From: Pedobacter sp. R20-19
Lineage (GTDB): Bacteria > Bacteroidota > Bacteroidia > Sphingobacteriales > Sphingobacteriaceae
NCBI RefSeq assembly: GCF_000708265.2
Contig: NZ_JCKI01000005.1
Span: 248,001 to 312,000 of the forward strand
Reading direction: 5' to 3'
Length of the DNA stretch: 64,000 bases
The position numbers were made by a program, and so were the translations under genes. This document shows positions 1 to 9,069 of the stretch, in pieces. Under the pieces are notes generated by a model. That model did not search any database. It had not been told where the DNA came from and saw only the letters and a program-made list of their open reading frames with translations. Each line of letters begins with the position of its first letter. The first letter of the stretch is position 1.

Positions 1-2484
1 CCGAATGACATTGCCAGTGTAACCGTATTAAAAGATGCAGGTTCAGCAGCCATTTATGGTTCAAGAGCAGCAAATGGCGTAATATTGGTGACCACTAAAG
101 GTGGAAAACTCAACCAAAAAACAGCTGTTTCCTACAATGGAAGTTACGGTATTCAGGATGCCAATGTGCTGGTTGAAAAAGTTCCGGCATGGGAAAACGC
201 TTACTATAAAAATGAATCGCTGGTTAACTCTGGACTAAGTCCGGCTTATACACCAGATCAGATTCAGCAATTGAAAGATCAGGGCAATGGTACCTGGGAT
301 ATTGAACACCTTTTACGCACCGCACCACAACAATCGCACAACTTTAGCATTGTTGGCGGTGGTGAAAAAAGCTCCTTTTATGTTTCTGCGGGTTACCAGG
401 ATCAGGGAAGTAATTTTATTGGTAATGGTGGAGACGGACCCGATTTTGGCTATCAGAAGTACAATTTACGCCTGAACCAAAGCAACGTAATCGGAAAATT
501 TAAAACCAATTTTATCCTCCTTTACACCAAAACCCGGAACAAAACCAATAGCGTTGGCGATAATAATATTTTTGCTGATGCCAACCGCGTGCCTTTAAAT
601 TATAACTGGCAGGATGAAAACGGTAATTATTTAACCAACCCTATAGCTTCTCAATACAATGAATATGGCGTATTAGAAAAAGGCGGTTATAACCAGGCAG
701 ATAATGATGAAATTTTTGGTGCATTTAATGGCCAGTTCAGCATTACCAATGACCTGAAACTAACCGGCGAATTTGGCGGAACCTTACAAAATAACGGAAC
801 ATTTTTCCGACGTACACAGGTGAATTATTTACCTTCAGGTGTATATGGCGATGACCGTTCCGTATTAGATGGAAACAGTAAATCGCAGCTTTTCAATACG
901 AAGTTATATCTGGAGTATGGTAAAAAAATAGCCGCACATGATTTTAAAGTTCAACTGGGCGCATCTAGTGAAAACTTTTCTCAGCGTGGATTTCAATTGC
1001 AGAAAACACTAACGGATCAGTTGCTGGGTACGCCAACTACCGGAACACTGGTTGATCCGATCAATTCAAGCAACAGTCTGGCCATCAATTCCAACAGTTT
1101 ACTCTCTTTATTCGGAAGATTAAATTATGCCTACCAGGATAAATACCTGTTTGAAGCTACAGCGAGGTATGATGCTTCTTCAAAATTTGCCAAAGGCAAC
1201 CGCGGAAGCTTTTTCCCATCGGTAAGTGCCGGCTGGATCATTACCCAGGAATCCTTTATGGAACCGCTCAAAAATACAGTGAGTAATTTAAAGCTTCGGG
1301 CATCATACGGTGTATTGGGGAACCAGAATGTGGGCAATTTCCAATACCAGACTACCTATTTCAATTACGCCAGTGCTTATGGATTTAATAATGTGCCTGT
1401 TGGTGGTGCGGGAACACTTTTGTCCAATAGAGATTTAACCTGGGAAAAGGCATCAACCTTAAACATTGGTATTGATGCAGGCTTTTTTGATAACCGCCTA
1501 ACTGCATCTTTTGATTATTTTAATAAGGTAACCCGGGATATTTTACAACCCAGACAAGATATTCCGGCCATTTTTGGTGCAGCAACGCCAGATTTCAACG
1601 TGGCTAAAGTGAGGAGTAAAGGATGGGAAGCTTCCTTAACCTATAACCTCCGTGGCGAAAATGTAACCCAAAGTTTCAGCGTAAATGTTGCCGATAACCA
1701 GAATAAATTGCTTCAGTTATCAGGTGGAGCTACGGAGCAAATCATCAATCAGGATGTATTTCAATTGATCAGAAGAATTGGTGAACCCATTACCCAATAT
1801 TATGGCTACGAAACCAATGGTTTTTTCCAAAATCAGACAGACATCAACAACTCACCAAAAATTGCCGGCAATCCGGTCGTGCCTGGCGATGTTAAATTCA
1901 AAGACCTGAATAACGATGGAATTATAGATGCCAATGATAAAACCGTTTTAGGTAATCCTTTTCCAAGATATACTTTTGGTTTTACTTATCGTTTAGCCGT
2001 TAAAGGTTTTGATCTTCAACTCTTTATTCAGGGTGTAGGTAAGCGTGAAACCTTCTTACGAGGAGAATTGGTTGAACCTTTTCATTATGGATACGGCGCA
2101 ACTGTATATGAACACATGACCGATCACTGGACACCCAGCAATCCGGATGCCCGTTATCCAATTTTCGCCAATATTGGTTCGCCCTCCAATACCAATAACT
2201 GGCGTACCGGATCAGATCTGTATAAATATGATGCCGCTTACGTACGGTTAAAAAATGTAAACATTGGCTATACGGTGCCTCAAACTGTGTCGAAGAAATT
2301 TGGTATCGAACGTTTCAGGGTTTCGCTTATCGGGCAAAATTTGTTCACCCTCAGTAAACTTAAATTCATAGATCCGGAAACTTCAGAATTTGGAAACAAT
2401 GTAAGTTTGGGTTCGGGCTCCAACAGTGCCCGCTCATATCCGCTTCCTATTTTTTACGGTGCCGGATTAGATATAACTTTTTAA
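1..2484 (+). CDS. SusC/RagA-type TonB-dependent outer-membrane transporter (5' end outside window)
   Basis: The frame is open from base 1, so the first visible residues already lie in the plug domain (ASVTVLKDAGSAAIYGSRA, the hallmark SusC/RagA plug stretch). The signal peptide, carboxypeptidase-regulatory-like domain and TonB box are off the left edge. The rest is a large beta-barrel rich in aromatic and Asn residues, with a C-terminal strand ending in GAGLDITF, as usual for barrels inserted by BAM. In the family this protein is the TonB-powered pore that imports oligosaccharides with its SusD lid. The SusD gene begins at the stop codon and glycosidases GH76 and GH92 follow, so the substrate is probably an alpha-mannan. 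An internal ATG at 85 is not the true start. Confidence 0.96.
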   Translation, partial: PNDIASVTVLKDAGSAAIYGSRAANGVILVTTKGGKLNQKTAVSYNGSYGIQDANVLVEKVPAWENAYYKNESLVNSGLSPAYTPDQIQQLKDQGNGTWDIEHLLRTAPQQSHNFSIVGGGEKSSFYVSAGYQDQGSNFIGNGGDGPDFGYQKYNLRLNQSNVIGKFKTNFILLYTKTRNKTNSVGDNNIFADANRVPLNYNWQDENGNYLTNPIASQYNEYGVLEKGGYNQADNDEIFGAFNGQFSITNDLKLTGEFGGTLQNNGTFFRRTQVNYLPSGVYGDDRSVLDGNSKSQLFNTKLYLEYGKKIAAHDFKVQLGASSENFSQRGFQLQKTLTDQLLGTPTTGTLVDPINSSNSLAINSNSLLSLFGRLNYAYQDKYLFEATARYDASSKFAKGNRGSFFPSVSAGWIITQESFMEPLKNTVSNLKLRASYGVLGNQNVGNFQYQTTYFNYASAYGFNNVPVGGAGTLLSNRDLTWEKASTLNIGIDAGFFDNRLTASFDYFNKVTRDILQPRQDIPAIFGAATPDFNVAKVRSKGWEASLTYNLRGENVTQSFSVNVADNQNKLLQLSGGATEQIINQDVFQLIRRIGEPITQYYGYETNGFFQNQTDINNSPKIAGNPVVPGDVKFKDLNNDGIIDANDKTVLGNPFPRYTFGFTYRLAVKGFDLQLFIQGVGKRETFLRGELVEPFHYGYGATVYEHMTDHWTPSNPDARYPIFANIGSPSNTNNWRTGSDLYKYDAAYVRLKNVNIGYTVPQTVSKKFGIERFRVSLIGQNLFTLSKLKFIDPETSEFGNNVSLGSGSNSARSYPLPIFYGAGLDITF

Positions 2485-2507
2485 TGATCATGGTTAGCAT
2501 AAATAAA

Positions 2508-4130
2508 ATGAAACACCTAAATAAAATCTTCCTGACAGCCATCGCAATCTTTGTATTTGCGGGTTGTAAAAAACTGGATATTGCGCCAACCGACCGGTTT
2601 TCAGATTTAACTTTCTGGACGGTTGATGTAAACGTCAATAACGCCTTAAACAACAATTATAGTCTGCTGTACAACAGTTCATTATTCTTTGAGCCTGAAG
2701 CACTTTCTGATAATGCATATTCACCTTCTGGAGACCTGAATTTGATTGCCAGCGGGAATGCCACATCGCTTACCGGGAAATTCAGAGGTGATTGGGCCAG
2801 TTATTACAGCACGATTAAATCGGTCAATATTTTTCTGGAAAATGTAGATCAGAATAAAACACTTCCGGCGGCTACCATTGTCAGGATGAAAGCAGAAAAC
2901 CAGTTTATGAGGGCTTTCGCACTGTTTAACTTAACCAAATGGTATGGTGATGTACCGCTTCCGGATCATGACCTGAGCCCTGAAGAAGCGCAGGTGATTC
3001 CGCGTACATCAAAAGCTGCGGTAAATGCTTTTATCATCAGTCAGCTGGAAAGTGCTATACCTAATCTTCCGAGTAAAGACCAGCTTCCAGAAAATGAAAA
3101 TGGCAGAATTACTAAGGGTGCTGCACTGGCTTTGCAAATGAGAACTTTATTATATGAAGGGAATAAAACGGCAGAAGTGATTGCGGTTTGTGAGAAACTG
3201 ATCAATAACCAGGCAACTTATGGAACTTACTCACTCACGCCAAACTATAGTGCATTGTTTAGCGATCCGGCTACAAATAAAACCAATAACGAGAGTATAT
3301 TATCGCTGCAATATGTACCCACCATCAGAACCTGGCAGAATTTCTGGGATTTTGCTCCGAGAACTGTAGGCGGCCGGGTGAGCAACATGGCACCCACACA
3401 AGAGTTGGTAGACGACTATGTGATGCTTAACGGAAAAGGTATTAAGGAAGCAGGATCTGGATATGTGGAAAGTAACCCCTACATCAACCGCGATCCGCGG
3501 CTTACGGCTACTGTTGTTTATGATCGATACAGCTGGGTGAATCCGAATAACAGCACCAAAACCATTTATATTAAACCGGGTACCGATCCGGTTCAGCCCG
3601 GGCTTGATGAATATTCGCCAGGTTCGCAAAGTGCGTCTGCAACAGCATATTACTGGAGAAAATATTTCGATCCAAGTGCCTTATCGAGTTTCGTTTCAGG
3701 CAATAACCTGCATTTATTCAGATATGCCGAAGTGTTGCTTACCTATGCAGAAGCTAAAAATAGCTTAGGACAGATGGATGCCGCTGTTTGGGCAAAAACC
3801 ATCGGTGCACTCCGCGCAAGAGCTGGTTTTACGGATGCTGCCGCATTGAATTTTCCTGGCGGCGATTTAACCAATGTGATCCGTAGGGAACGCCGGGCAG
3901 AAATGGCCATGGAAGGATTAAGATTGGATGATCTAAGAAGATGGAAACTAGCCGAAACCACGATGAATGGTTTCGCACACGGAGCCAAATTTGCTGCCGA
4001 TCAAAACATCGACAATGGCTATATCCGCACACAGCAGCGCAAGTTTAATCCGCAGAGAGATTATTTATGGGCAATTCCATCCAGTGAGATCGGCCTGAAC
4101 AAAAACTTAACTCAAAATCCTGGTTATTAA
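2508..4130 (+). CDS. SusD/RagB-family glycan-binding lipoprotein
   Basis: This is the surface lipoprotein that closes over the SusC pore and binds the glycan. From the chosen start (residues MKHLNKIFL...) a lipoprotein signal ends at FAGC with Cys20, followed by KKLD. An upstream ATG at 2484 overlaps the susC stop but would put eight unneeded residues before the signal. Family marks visible are an all-helical TPR-like body, an RAFALFNLTKWYGDVPLP segment typical of SusD, and a C-terminal part with RRERRAEMAMEGLRLDDLRRW and an ending of the type YLWAIPSSEIGLN. Its length, about 540 residues, is normal. It sits directly behind susC and in front of the SusE-like lipoprotein. Confidence 0.96.
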   Translation: MKHLNKIFLTAIAIFVFAGCKKLDIAPTDRFSDLTFWTVDVNVNNALNNNYSLLYNSSLFFEPEALSDNAYSPSGDLNLIASGNATSLTGKFRGDWASYYSTIKSVNIFLENVDQNKTLPAATIVRMKAENQFMRAFALFNLTKWYGDVPLPDHDLSPEEAQVIPRTSKAAVNAFIISQLESAIPNLPSKDQLPENENGRITKGAALALQMRTLLYEGNKTAEVIAVCEKLINNQATYGTYSLTPNYSALFSDPATNKTNNESILSLQYVPTIRTWQNFWDFAPRTVGGRVSNMAPTQELVDDYVMLNGKGIKEAGSGYVESNPYINRDPRLTATVVYDRYSWVNPNNSTKTIYIKPGTDPVQPGLDEYSPGSQSASATAYYWRKYFDPSALSSFVSGNNLHLFRYAEVLLTYAEAKNSLGQMDAAVWAKTIGALRARAGFTDAAALNFPGGDLTNVIRRERRAEMAMEGLRLDDLRRWKLAETTMNGFAHGAKFAADQNIDNGYIRTQQRKFNPQRDYLWAIPSSEIGLNKNLTQNPGY

Positions 4131-4143
4131 AATATCAAGCAAT

Positions 4144-5271
4144 ATGAAAAATCTGAAAACAACATTCGTTTTGCTGGCGCTATTCTTTATCGCCCTCAGC
4201 TCCTGCAAAAAAGAGGAGAAAGATTTAAATGAAAATCTAAGTTCTATAGGGAGTTTAACTTTGCCTCAAAATCAACAAAGCATCAAATTAACGCCTGCCG
4301 ATGCCCAAGCTACTCAACAATTTAAATGGACAGCTGCAAGTGCAGAGGATGGTGGCTTAATTCTATACGAAGTGGCTTTCGATAAGGAAAGTGGTGATTT
4401 CTCCAAACCCGCGTATAAAGTGCTGTCAGATGCTGCGGGTGTTCAACCCCAGGTAACCATTACGCATAAAGACCTGACCAAAATTGCCGCATTATGCGGG
4501 ATCAATTCTTCGAGTACCGGAAATATTAAATGGACGGTGATTGCATCTAAAGCCACCAACAAAAAGACCGGGCAGGAAAGCAGGATCCTGCAAGTGGAGC
4601 GCCCGGCTGGCTTCGCGGAATTACCCGCAAACTTGTATATCACGGGCTCTGCGACTGAAGCAGGCGATGATCAGACCAAGGCTATTAAAATGAAAAAGCT
4701 GGACGAGGGAATTTTCGAAATTTATACCACGCTTAAACCAGGTACCTATCAACTGGTTGATCAAACTACCTCATCAGCCAGAAAATTCTTCACCGAAGGT
4801 GCTTTAGTAAAAGAAGGCACAAATACCATTACCGTTACCGGAGCTGCAAAAGTTTACTATTTAAAATATGATTTCAACGTGGCTACCGTGGCCGATGCTG
4901 TTGAGGTACAGGGTTTGGGTTTATACATGTCGGCTTACGGCAATGAAATAGGCCAGCTGACTTATACCTCCAACGGTACCTGGCAATCGGGAAATATTCC
5001 TGTTGTATTTTATCAGTTCTCATGGGGAAGAGATGAGCGCTATAAATTTGCCATGCACACTTCAGCAGGCATTCGTTATCTGGGCAGCAGTAATGTAAAT
5101 AATGTGAGCCCGGTGGGACAGGGTGCTGCTTATTTTTACCTCAACTCCGTGAGCAATGATCAGTGGAATAACACCTATAAGTTTAATCCATCAGCTGATA
5201 ACAAGAATGTTAAGGTCGTACTAAGCCTTAATGCCGATGGACCTTATACCCATACGGTGACTACGCAATAA
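4144..5271 (+). CDS. SusE-like outer-membrane lipoprotein
   Basis: A lipoprotein of 375 residues with signal MKNLKTTF...IALSSC (lipid Cys21). Residues of roughly 35-135 look like a SusE-type immunoglobulin-like domain: LTLPQNQQSIKLTP, then FKWTAAS, then GNIKWTVIASK. The remainder (from about LYITGSATEAGDD) resembles the repeated starch-binding-like beta domains of SusE/SusF proteins, with an ITGSA start and a following LKPGTYQLV strand. Such proteins sit on the cell surface and bind glycan without catalysis. It follows SusD by 13 bases, in the usual susC-susD-susE order. The exact ligand cannot be read from the sequence; mannan is inferred from the downstream enzymes. Confidence 0.82.
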   Translation: MKNLKTTFVLLALFFIALSSCKKEEKDLNENLSSIGSLTLPQNQQSIKLTPADAQATQQFKWTAASAEDGGLILYEVAFDKESGDFSKPAYKVLSDAAGVQPQVTITHKDLTKIAALCGINSSSTGNIKWTVIASKATNKKTGQESRILQVERPAGFAELPANLYITGSATEAGDDQTKAIKMKKLDEGIFEIYTTLKPGTYQLVDQTTSSARKFFTEGALVKEGTNTITVTGAAKVYYLKYDFNVATVADAVEVQGLGLYMSAYGNEIGQLTYTSNGTWQSGNIPVVFYQFSWGRDERYKFAMHTSAGIRYLGSSNVNNVSPVGQGAAYFYLNSVSNDQWNNTYKFNPSADNKNVKVVLSLNADGPYTHTVTTQ

Positions 5272-5284
5272 CCTATGTTTTATC

Positions 5285-5306
5285 TCCATCGGTTTAGACC
5301 GGTGGA
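5285..5306 (+). other. Small hairpin in the SusE-GH76 gap
   Basis: TCCATCGGT pairs with ACCGGTGGA across a 4-base loop, with a single G-U wobble. It sits in the 49-base gap between the SusE-like and GH76 genes. It is followed by TTAAAAATC rather than a clean T run, so it is more likely an mRNA-processing, stability or partial-attenuation hairpin than a full terminator. Confidence 0.45.
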
Positions 5307-5320
5307 TTAAAAATCTACTT

Positions 5321-6529
5321 ATGAAAAAAATAATTTTAAATACCTTGCTGATTTTGTCCATCTTTTTTTGGGCCGCCTGTAAAAAGGATTCGGCAGTTGC
5401 TCCGGTAACGCCACCCCCGGTTGTGCCACCCACTACAGGCCCGGGTGCATCGGTTGATTACCTGAAGCTGGCCCAAGAAACACATACTTTTACCACGAAT
5501 AATTTGTTGACTGCCAGTTACGGCTACCGTGCAAATACCACTACCCATGCCAACAATTGTTATGAATGGTACAACGTGAGTCAGATTTATGCTGATGCCG
5601 CCATGGTAGGGATTGGACAGACCAAACACCTGGCCTACATGAATAATACTTTCAAATTTATGGAGAACATGTGGGATAAAAAAGATCTTCGTGGTGGCTA
5701 TTTCGCTTCTGTAAATCTGGATGGAAGCGGGGCTGGTGGCGATAAATATGTAGATGATAACGCCCTGAGCGGAATGGTTTACCTGGAAGCCTATGAAGTA
5801 ACGACAGGCGCAGACAAACAAGCTTATCTGGCAAAAGCCAAAGCCTGCGGCGATTGGTTAATCAATTCTGGCTTGTGGGATAATGTGTACGGTGGCGGAT
5901 TTTACTGGAATACTTTAAAACCGGATAAACCCACCCAAACCAATGGACTCACACTGCAGTTGTTTTTAAAGCTTTACAGTTTAACAGGAGAAAGCATTTA
6001 CCGGGATTGGGCCAAACAGGTGAATGATTGGCTGAATGCGAAAATGTATGACCCGATCAGTGGTTTATACATCTGGAAAATTGATGGTACGGGCGAAGGC
6101 AAAAAACATATGGATAAGTTTACCTATGATAACGCCATCATGGTAGAGGCTTTTATTTTGTACAGCAAAATTATGAATGATCCGGCTTATCTTACCAGGG
6201 CGCAAAACCTGGGAAAAGCCATGAACATGACTTTATGGAATGCTGCATGGAAAGGTTATATTTTTAATACCAATGAAACCAGAATTAACCCGGCATGGTG
6301 TGCCTGGGGATCGCAGGCCATGATTCGCCTGTATGAAGCCGATAAAGATGAAAGCTGGCTGGTCTACGCAAAAGAAAATATCAACAGGTTAAACATCGCT
6401 AACCGGAATCAAACTACCTTCGGATATTATTTTTTCGCTGGTTTTGACGGGCAAAACCGTTCGCCCGAAATTGAAACAGTAGATCAGGCATGGATGCAGC
6501 GGATTCAGGCGCTCCTTTCTAAATATTAA
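5321..6529 (+). CDS. GH76 family lipoprotein, probable endo-alpha-1,6-mannanase
   Basis: GH76 enzymes cut the alpha-1,6-mannose backbone of fungal or similar mannans. The protein has 402 residues and a lipoprotein signal ending in FFWAAC (Cys20), then a Pro-rich linker, so surface or periplasmic anchoring is likely. The paired aspartates of the family active site are visible in YVDDNAL (D145, D146). Other GH76-like marks are repeated helical-hairpin motifs such as GGGFYWNT (GG-x-W type turns) and FTYDNAIMVEA, giving the (alpha/alpha)6 toroid. It sits between the SusE-like gene and a GH92 gene, which supports a mannan substrate. Endo mode is from the family and has not been shown here. Confidence 0.9.
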   Translation: MKKIILNTLLILSIFFWAACKKDSAVAPVTPPPVVPPTTGPGASVDYLKLAQETHTFTTNNLLTASYGYRANTTTHANNCYEWYNVSQIYADAAMVGIGQTKHLAYMNNTFKFMENMWDKKDLRGGYFASVNLDGSGAGGDKYVDDNALSGMVYLEAYEVTTGADKQAYLAKAKACGDWLINSGLWDNVYGGGFYWNTLKPDKPTQTNGLTLQLFLKLYSLTGESIYRDWAKQVNDWLNAKMYDPISGLYIWKIDGTGEGKKHMDKFTYDNAIMVEAFILYSKIMNDPAYLTRAQNLGKAMNMTLWNAAWKGYIFNTNETRINPAWCAWGSQAMIRLYEADKDESWLVYAKENINRLNIANRNQTTFGYYFFAGFDGQNRSPEIETVDQAWMQRIQALLSKY

Positions 6530-6550
6530 TTTTTTATACGATATAACTTT

Positions 6551-8905
6551 ATGAAAACGGCCAATAAAACATTCCTTATTTTGATGCTCTCGCTCTTCGT
6601 GGTGCCGTGTGCTTTTGCACAGGATCTATTGAAGTATGTTAATCCCAATATCGGAACGGCGCACAGCAGGTGGTTTTTTTATACCCCTGCCGCCGTGCCT
6701 TACGGGATGGCTAAACTTGCACCTTCTACGAATGGAAGTTATGGAAACCTGCAAGGCTGGGAAGCTGTAGGCTACGATACACGGCACAACTCCATTGAAG
6801 GTTTTGTGCATTTTCACGAATGGCAGGTAGGCGGAGTAAGTTTTATGCCCACAGCAGGTGAACTCAAAACGGTGCCAGGTTTGCTCGATCAGGCTGGAAG
6901 TGGTTATCGATCTGCTTTTGATCGTAAAAATGAAATTGCCCAGCCTGGCTATTATGCGGTATTGCTTGATGATTTTAACATAAAGGCAGAGATTACCGCC
7001 ACCAAAAGAGTGGGTTTCCACAGGTACACTTTTCCAGAAAATCAGCAGTCGAGGATAATTCTTTCCATTGGTAACATTCAGGGAGAAAGCGGTCCGGTAA
7101 CAGATGCGTCCATTAAAATGACAGATGATACGCATTTTGAAGGTTTCGTGATCACCTATCCAAAATATGTTAAAACTTATGATGAAGGTGGGCGGGTAGC
7201 CATGTATTTTTATGGCGAGCTTAATAAAAAGCCAGCCAGTGTAGGTGCTTTCAACCAGGAGAAAACCAATACCAATACAAAAATAGCTTCAGGGATTGGA
7301 GCAGGATTGTTTTTAGGTTATCCAACCAAAGCGAATGAAAGTGTAGAGATCAAAGTAGGCTTATCCTATACCTCGGTTGAAAATGCAAAACTCAATTTGC
7401 AGGCTGAAGCTGCTGATTTAAATTTTGATGGGGCTAAAAAAGCTGCTCAATTGGAATGGAAGAATGAGTTGGCTAAAATCAAAGTCTCAGGTAAAAATCA
7501 GGCCAATCTGGTGAAATTTTACACCGGATTGTATCATGCCTTACTGGGAAGGGGAATAGCCAGCGACATCAACGGAAACTTTCCCAGGCACGATGGTACT
7601 ATAGGGCAACTGCCAAAAGATCAAAATGGTAAATTCAGTTATAATTTTATGAATACTGATGCCATTTGGGGTGGTTTTTGGAACATTACACAACTCTGGG
7701 CTTTATCTTATCCTTCGCATTACAATGATTTTGTACACACGCAACTGGAGATTTATAAAGAACGCGGTTGGTTTGGTGACGGAATAGCCAATAGCAATTT
7801 TGTATCGGGAGTAGGAACCAATTTTGTAGGTCTGGCTATAGCAGGTGCTTATCAGGCCGGAATCCGGGATTATGATTTAAATTTAGCCTACAAAGCAGTA
7901 TTGGGTAATGAACTGAATTATCAAAATAGGTTGGTGGGATCAGGGAAAACCGATACCAAAAGCTTTGTGCAAAACGGCTATGTGCCTTATTTGGATGCCG
8001 ATAAAACGGATTCTACTGGTTCGCATTTTTCCGGCTCTCATACCATGGAATACAGTTACAGTGCCTTTGCTGCGGCCCAGCTGGCCAAGCAAATGGGCAA
8101 ACCGGAAGATTATAAAAAGCTGATAGGTTTATCGAACGGCTGGCGATTACTGTTTGATCAGGAATTGAAACTGATCAGGCCAAAAAACCAGAATGGAAAG
8201 TTTATTGATAATTTTAATCCCCTGGAAGCCTGGAGGGGTTTTCAGGAAGGCAATGCCACACAATATACTTTCTATGTGCCTCAAAATCCAAAAGGTCTAA
8301 TTGCTGAAATAGGAACAAAAACTTTTAATGAACGCCTGAATAATATTTTCGAAACCTCGCAGAAAAATGCTTTCGGCGGTGGCAAAACGATTGATGCTTT
8401 TGCAGGAATTCAATCGCTTTATAATCATGGAAATCAGCCCAACCTGCACATCAGCTGGCTTTTTAACTATTCTTCTTCCCCGTGGTTAACACAAAAATGG
8501 ACCAGGGCGATCTGTGATGAGTTTTATGGAACCGAAAGTATTCATGGTTACGGATATGGACAGGATGAAGATCAGGGTCAGTTAGGTTCCTGGTATGTAA
8601 TGGCTTCCATTGGTTTGTTCGATGTAAAAGGATTAACCGATGCCCGACCAACCATTCAAATTGGAAGTCCGGTTTTTGATCAGTCAGAAATCCGCCTCGG
8701 TAACGGGAAGAAACTCCTGATCAAAACCAGTAATAATTCGGAGCAAAACGTTTATGTACAGTCTGCAACGTGGAACGGTAAAGTGCTGAACAATGCATGG
8801 CTTTACCGGGATGAACTGATGAAGGGTGGAACATTGACCTTAAAAATGGGTAATCAACCCAATCAAAACTGGGGAGTAAAATTGCCGCCGCCATCAGCAC
8901 AATAA
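6551..8905 (+). CDS. GH92 family exo-alpha-mannosidase
   Basis: Calcium-dependent GH92 enzymes remove terminal alpha-linked mannose with inversion. The 784-residue protein has a cleavable signal (FVVPCAFA then QDLLKYVNPNIGT). The opening VNPNIGT and the later YGMAKLAPST match the family N-terminal sandwich domain. Candidate catalytic residues are E500 in the TMEYSYSAFAAAQLAK stretch (acid) and D672/D674 in GQDEDQGQLGSWYV (base). The stretch usually written WD-x-FR in the family is here AIWGGFWNITQLW, so the substrate pocket may differ from the best-studied members. Placed between two GH76 genes, it probably trims mannan side chains so that GH76 can reach the backbone. Confidence 0.9.
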   Translation: MKTANKTFLILMLSLFVVPCAFAQDLLKYVNPNIGTAHSRWFFYTPAAVPYGMAKLAPSTNGSYGNLQGWEAVGYDTRHNSIEGFVHFHEWQVGGVSFMPTAGELKTVPGLLDQAGSGYRSAFDRKNEIAQPGYYAVLLDDFNIKAEITATKRVGFHRYTFPENQQSRIILSIGNIQGESGPVTDASIKMTDDTHFEGFVITYPKYVKTYDEGGRVAMYFYGELNKKPASVGAFNQEKTNTNTKIASGIGAGLFLGYPTKANESVEIKVGLSYTSVENAKLNLQAEAADLNFDGAKKAAQLEWKNELAKIKVSGKNQANLVKFYTGLYHALLGRGIASDINGNFPRHDGTIGQLPKDQNGKFSYNFMNTDAIWGGFWNITQLWALSYPSHYNDFVHTQLEIYKERGWFGDGIANSNFVSGVGTNFVGLAIAGAYQAGIRDYDLNLAYKAVLGNELNYQNRLVGSGKTDTKSFVQNGYVPYLDADKTDSTGSHFSGSHTMEYSYSAFAAAQLAKQMGKPEDYKKLIGLSNGWRLLFDQELKLIRPKNQNGKFIDNFNPLEAWRGFQEGNATQYTFYVPQNPKGLIAEIGTKTFNERLNNIFETSQKNAFGGGKTIDAFAGIQSLYNHGNQPNLHISWLFNYSSSPWLTQKWTRAICDEFYGTESIHGYGYGQDEDQGQLGSWYVMASIGLFDVKGLTDARPTIQIGSPVFDQSEIRLGNGKKLLIKTSNNSEQNVYVQSATWNGKVLNNAWLYRDELMKGGTLTLKMGNQPNQNWGVKLPPPSAQ

Positions 8906-8931
8906 AAATCAGGCTTCCATGCTTTTGTCAT

Positions 8932-9007
8932 CGTCATTGCGAGGAAGCTTTTTCAGCGACGAAGCAATCTTTCTTATAAAGGAGATTGCTTCGTGCCTCC
9001 AATGACG
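8932..9007. repeat. REP-like palindromic element in intergenic gap
   Basis: An imperfect two-level palindrome. Outer arms are CGTCATTGCGAGG (8932 on) and CCTCCAATGACG (ending 9007); inner arms are GAAGCAATCT and AGATTGCTTC (8961-8970 and 8983-8992). The sequence type, CGTCATTGCGAGG with GAAGCAATCT, looks like the extragenic palindromes scattered in many Sphingobacteriaceae chromosomes. Its position between the GH92 and second GH76 genes makes an insertion that later came to act as an mRNA hairpin plausible. Copy number cannot be judged from a single window. Confidence 0.75.
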
Positions 9008-9069
9008 AATTTGAACTTAATTCATATTCATAATATAAATGGATACATAAAATGATAAAAATTTCCGTG

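Noticed and set aside
3300..3629. 109-residue minus frame inside the SusD gene
   Set aside because: Antisense shadow of a well-supported gene with no family match.
5336..5821. 161-residue minus frame inside the GH76 gene
   Set aside because: Antisense shadow; low-complexity and Cys/Ile/Phe-rich, no domain.
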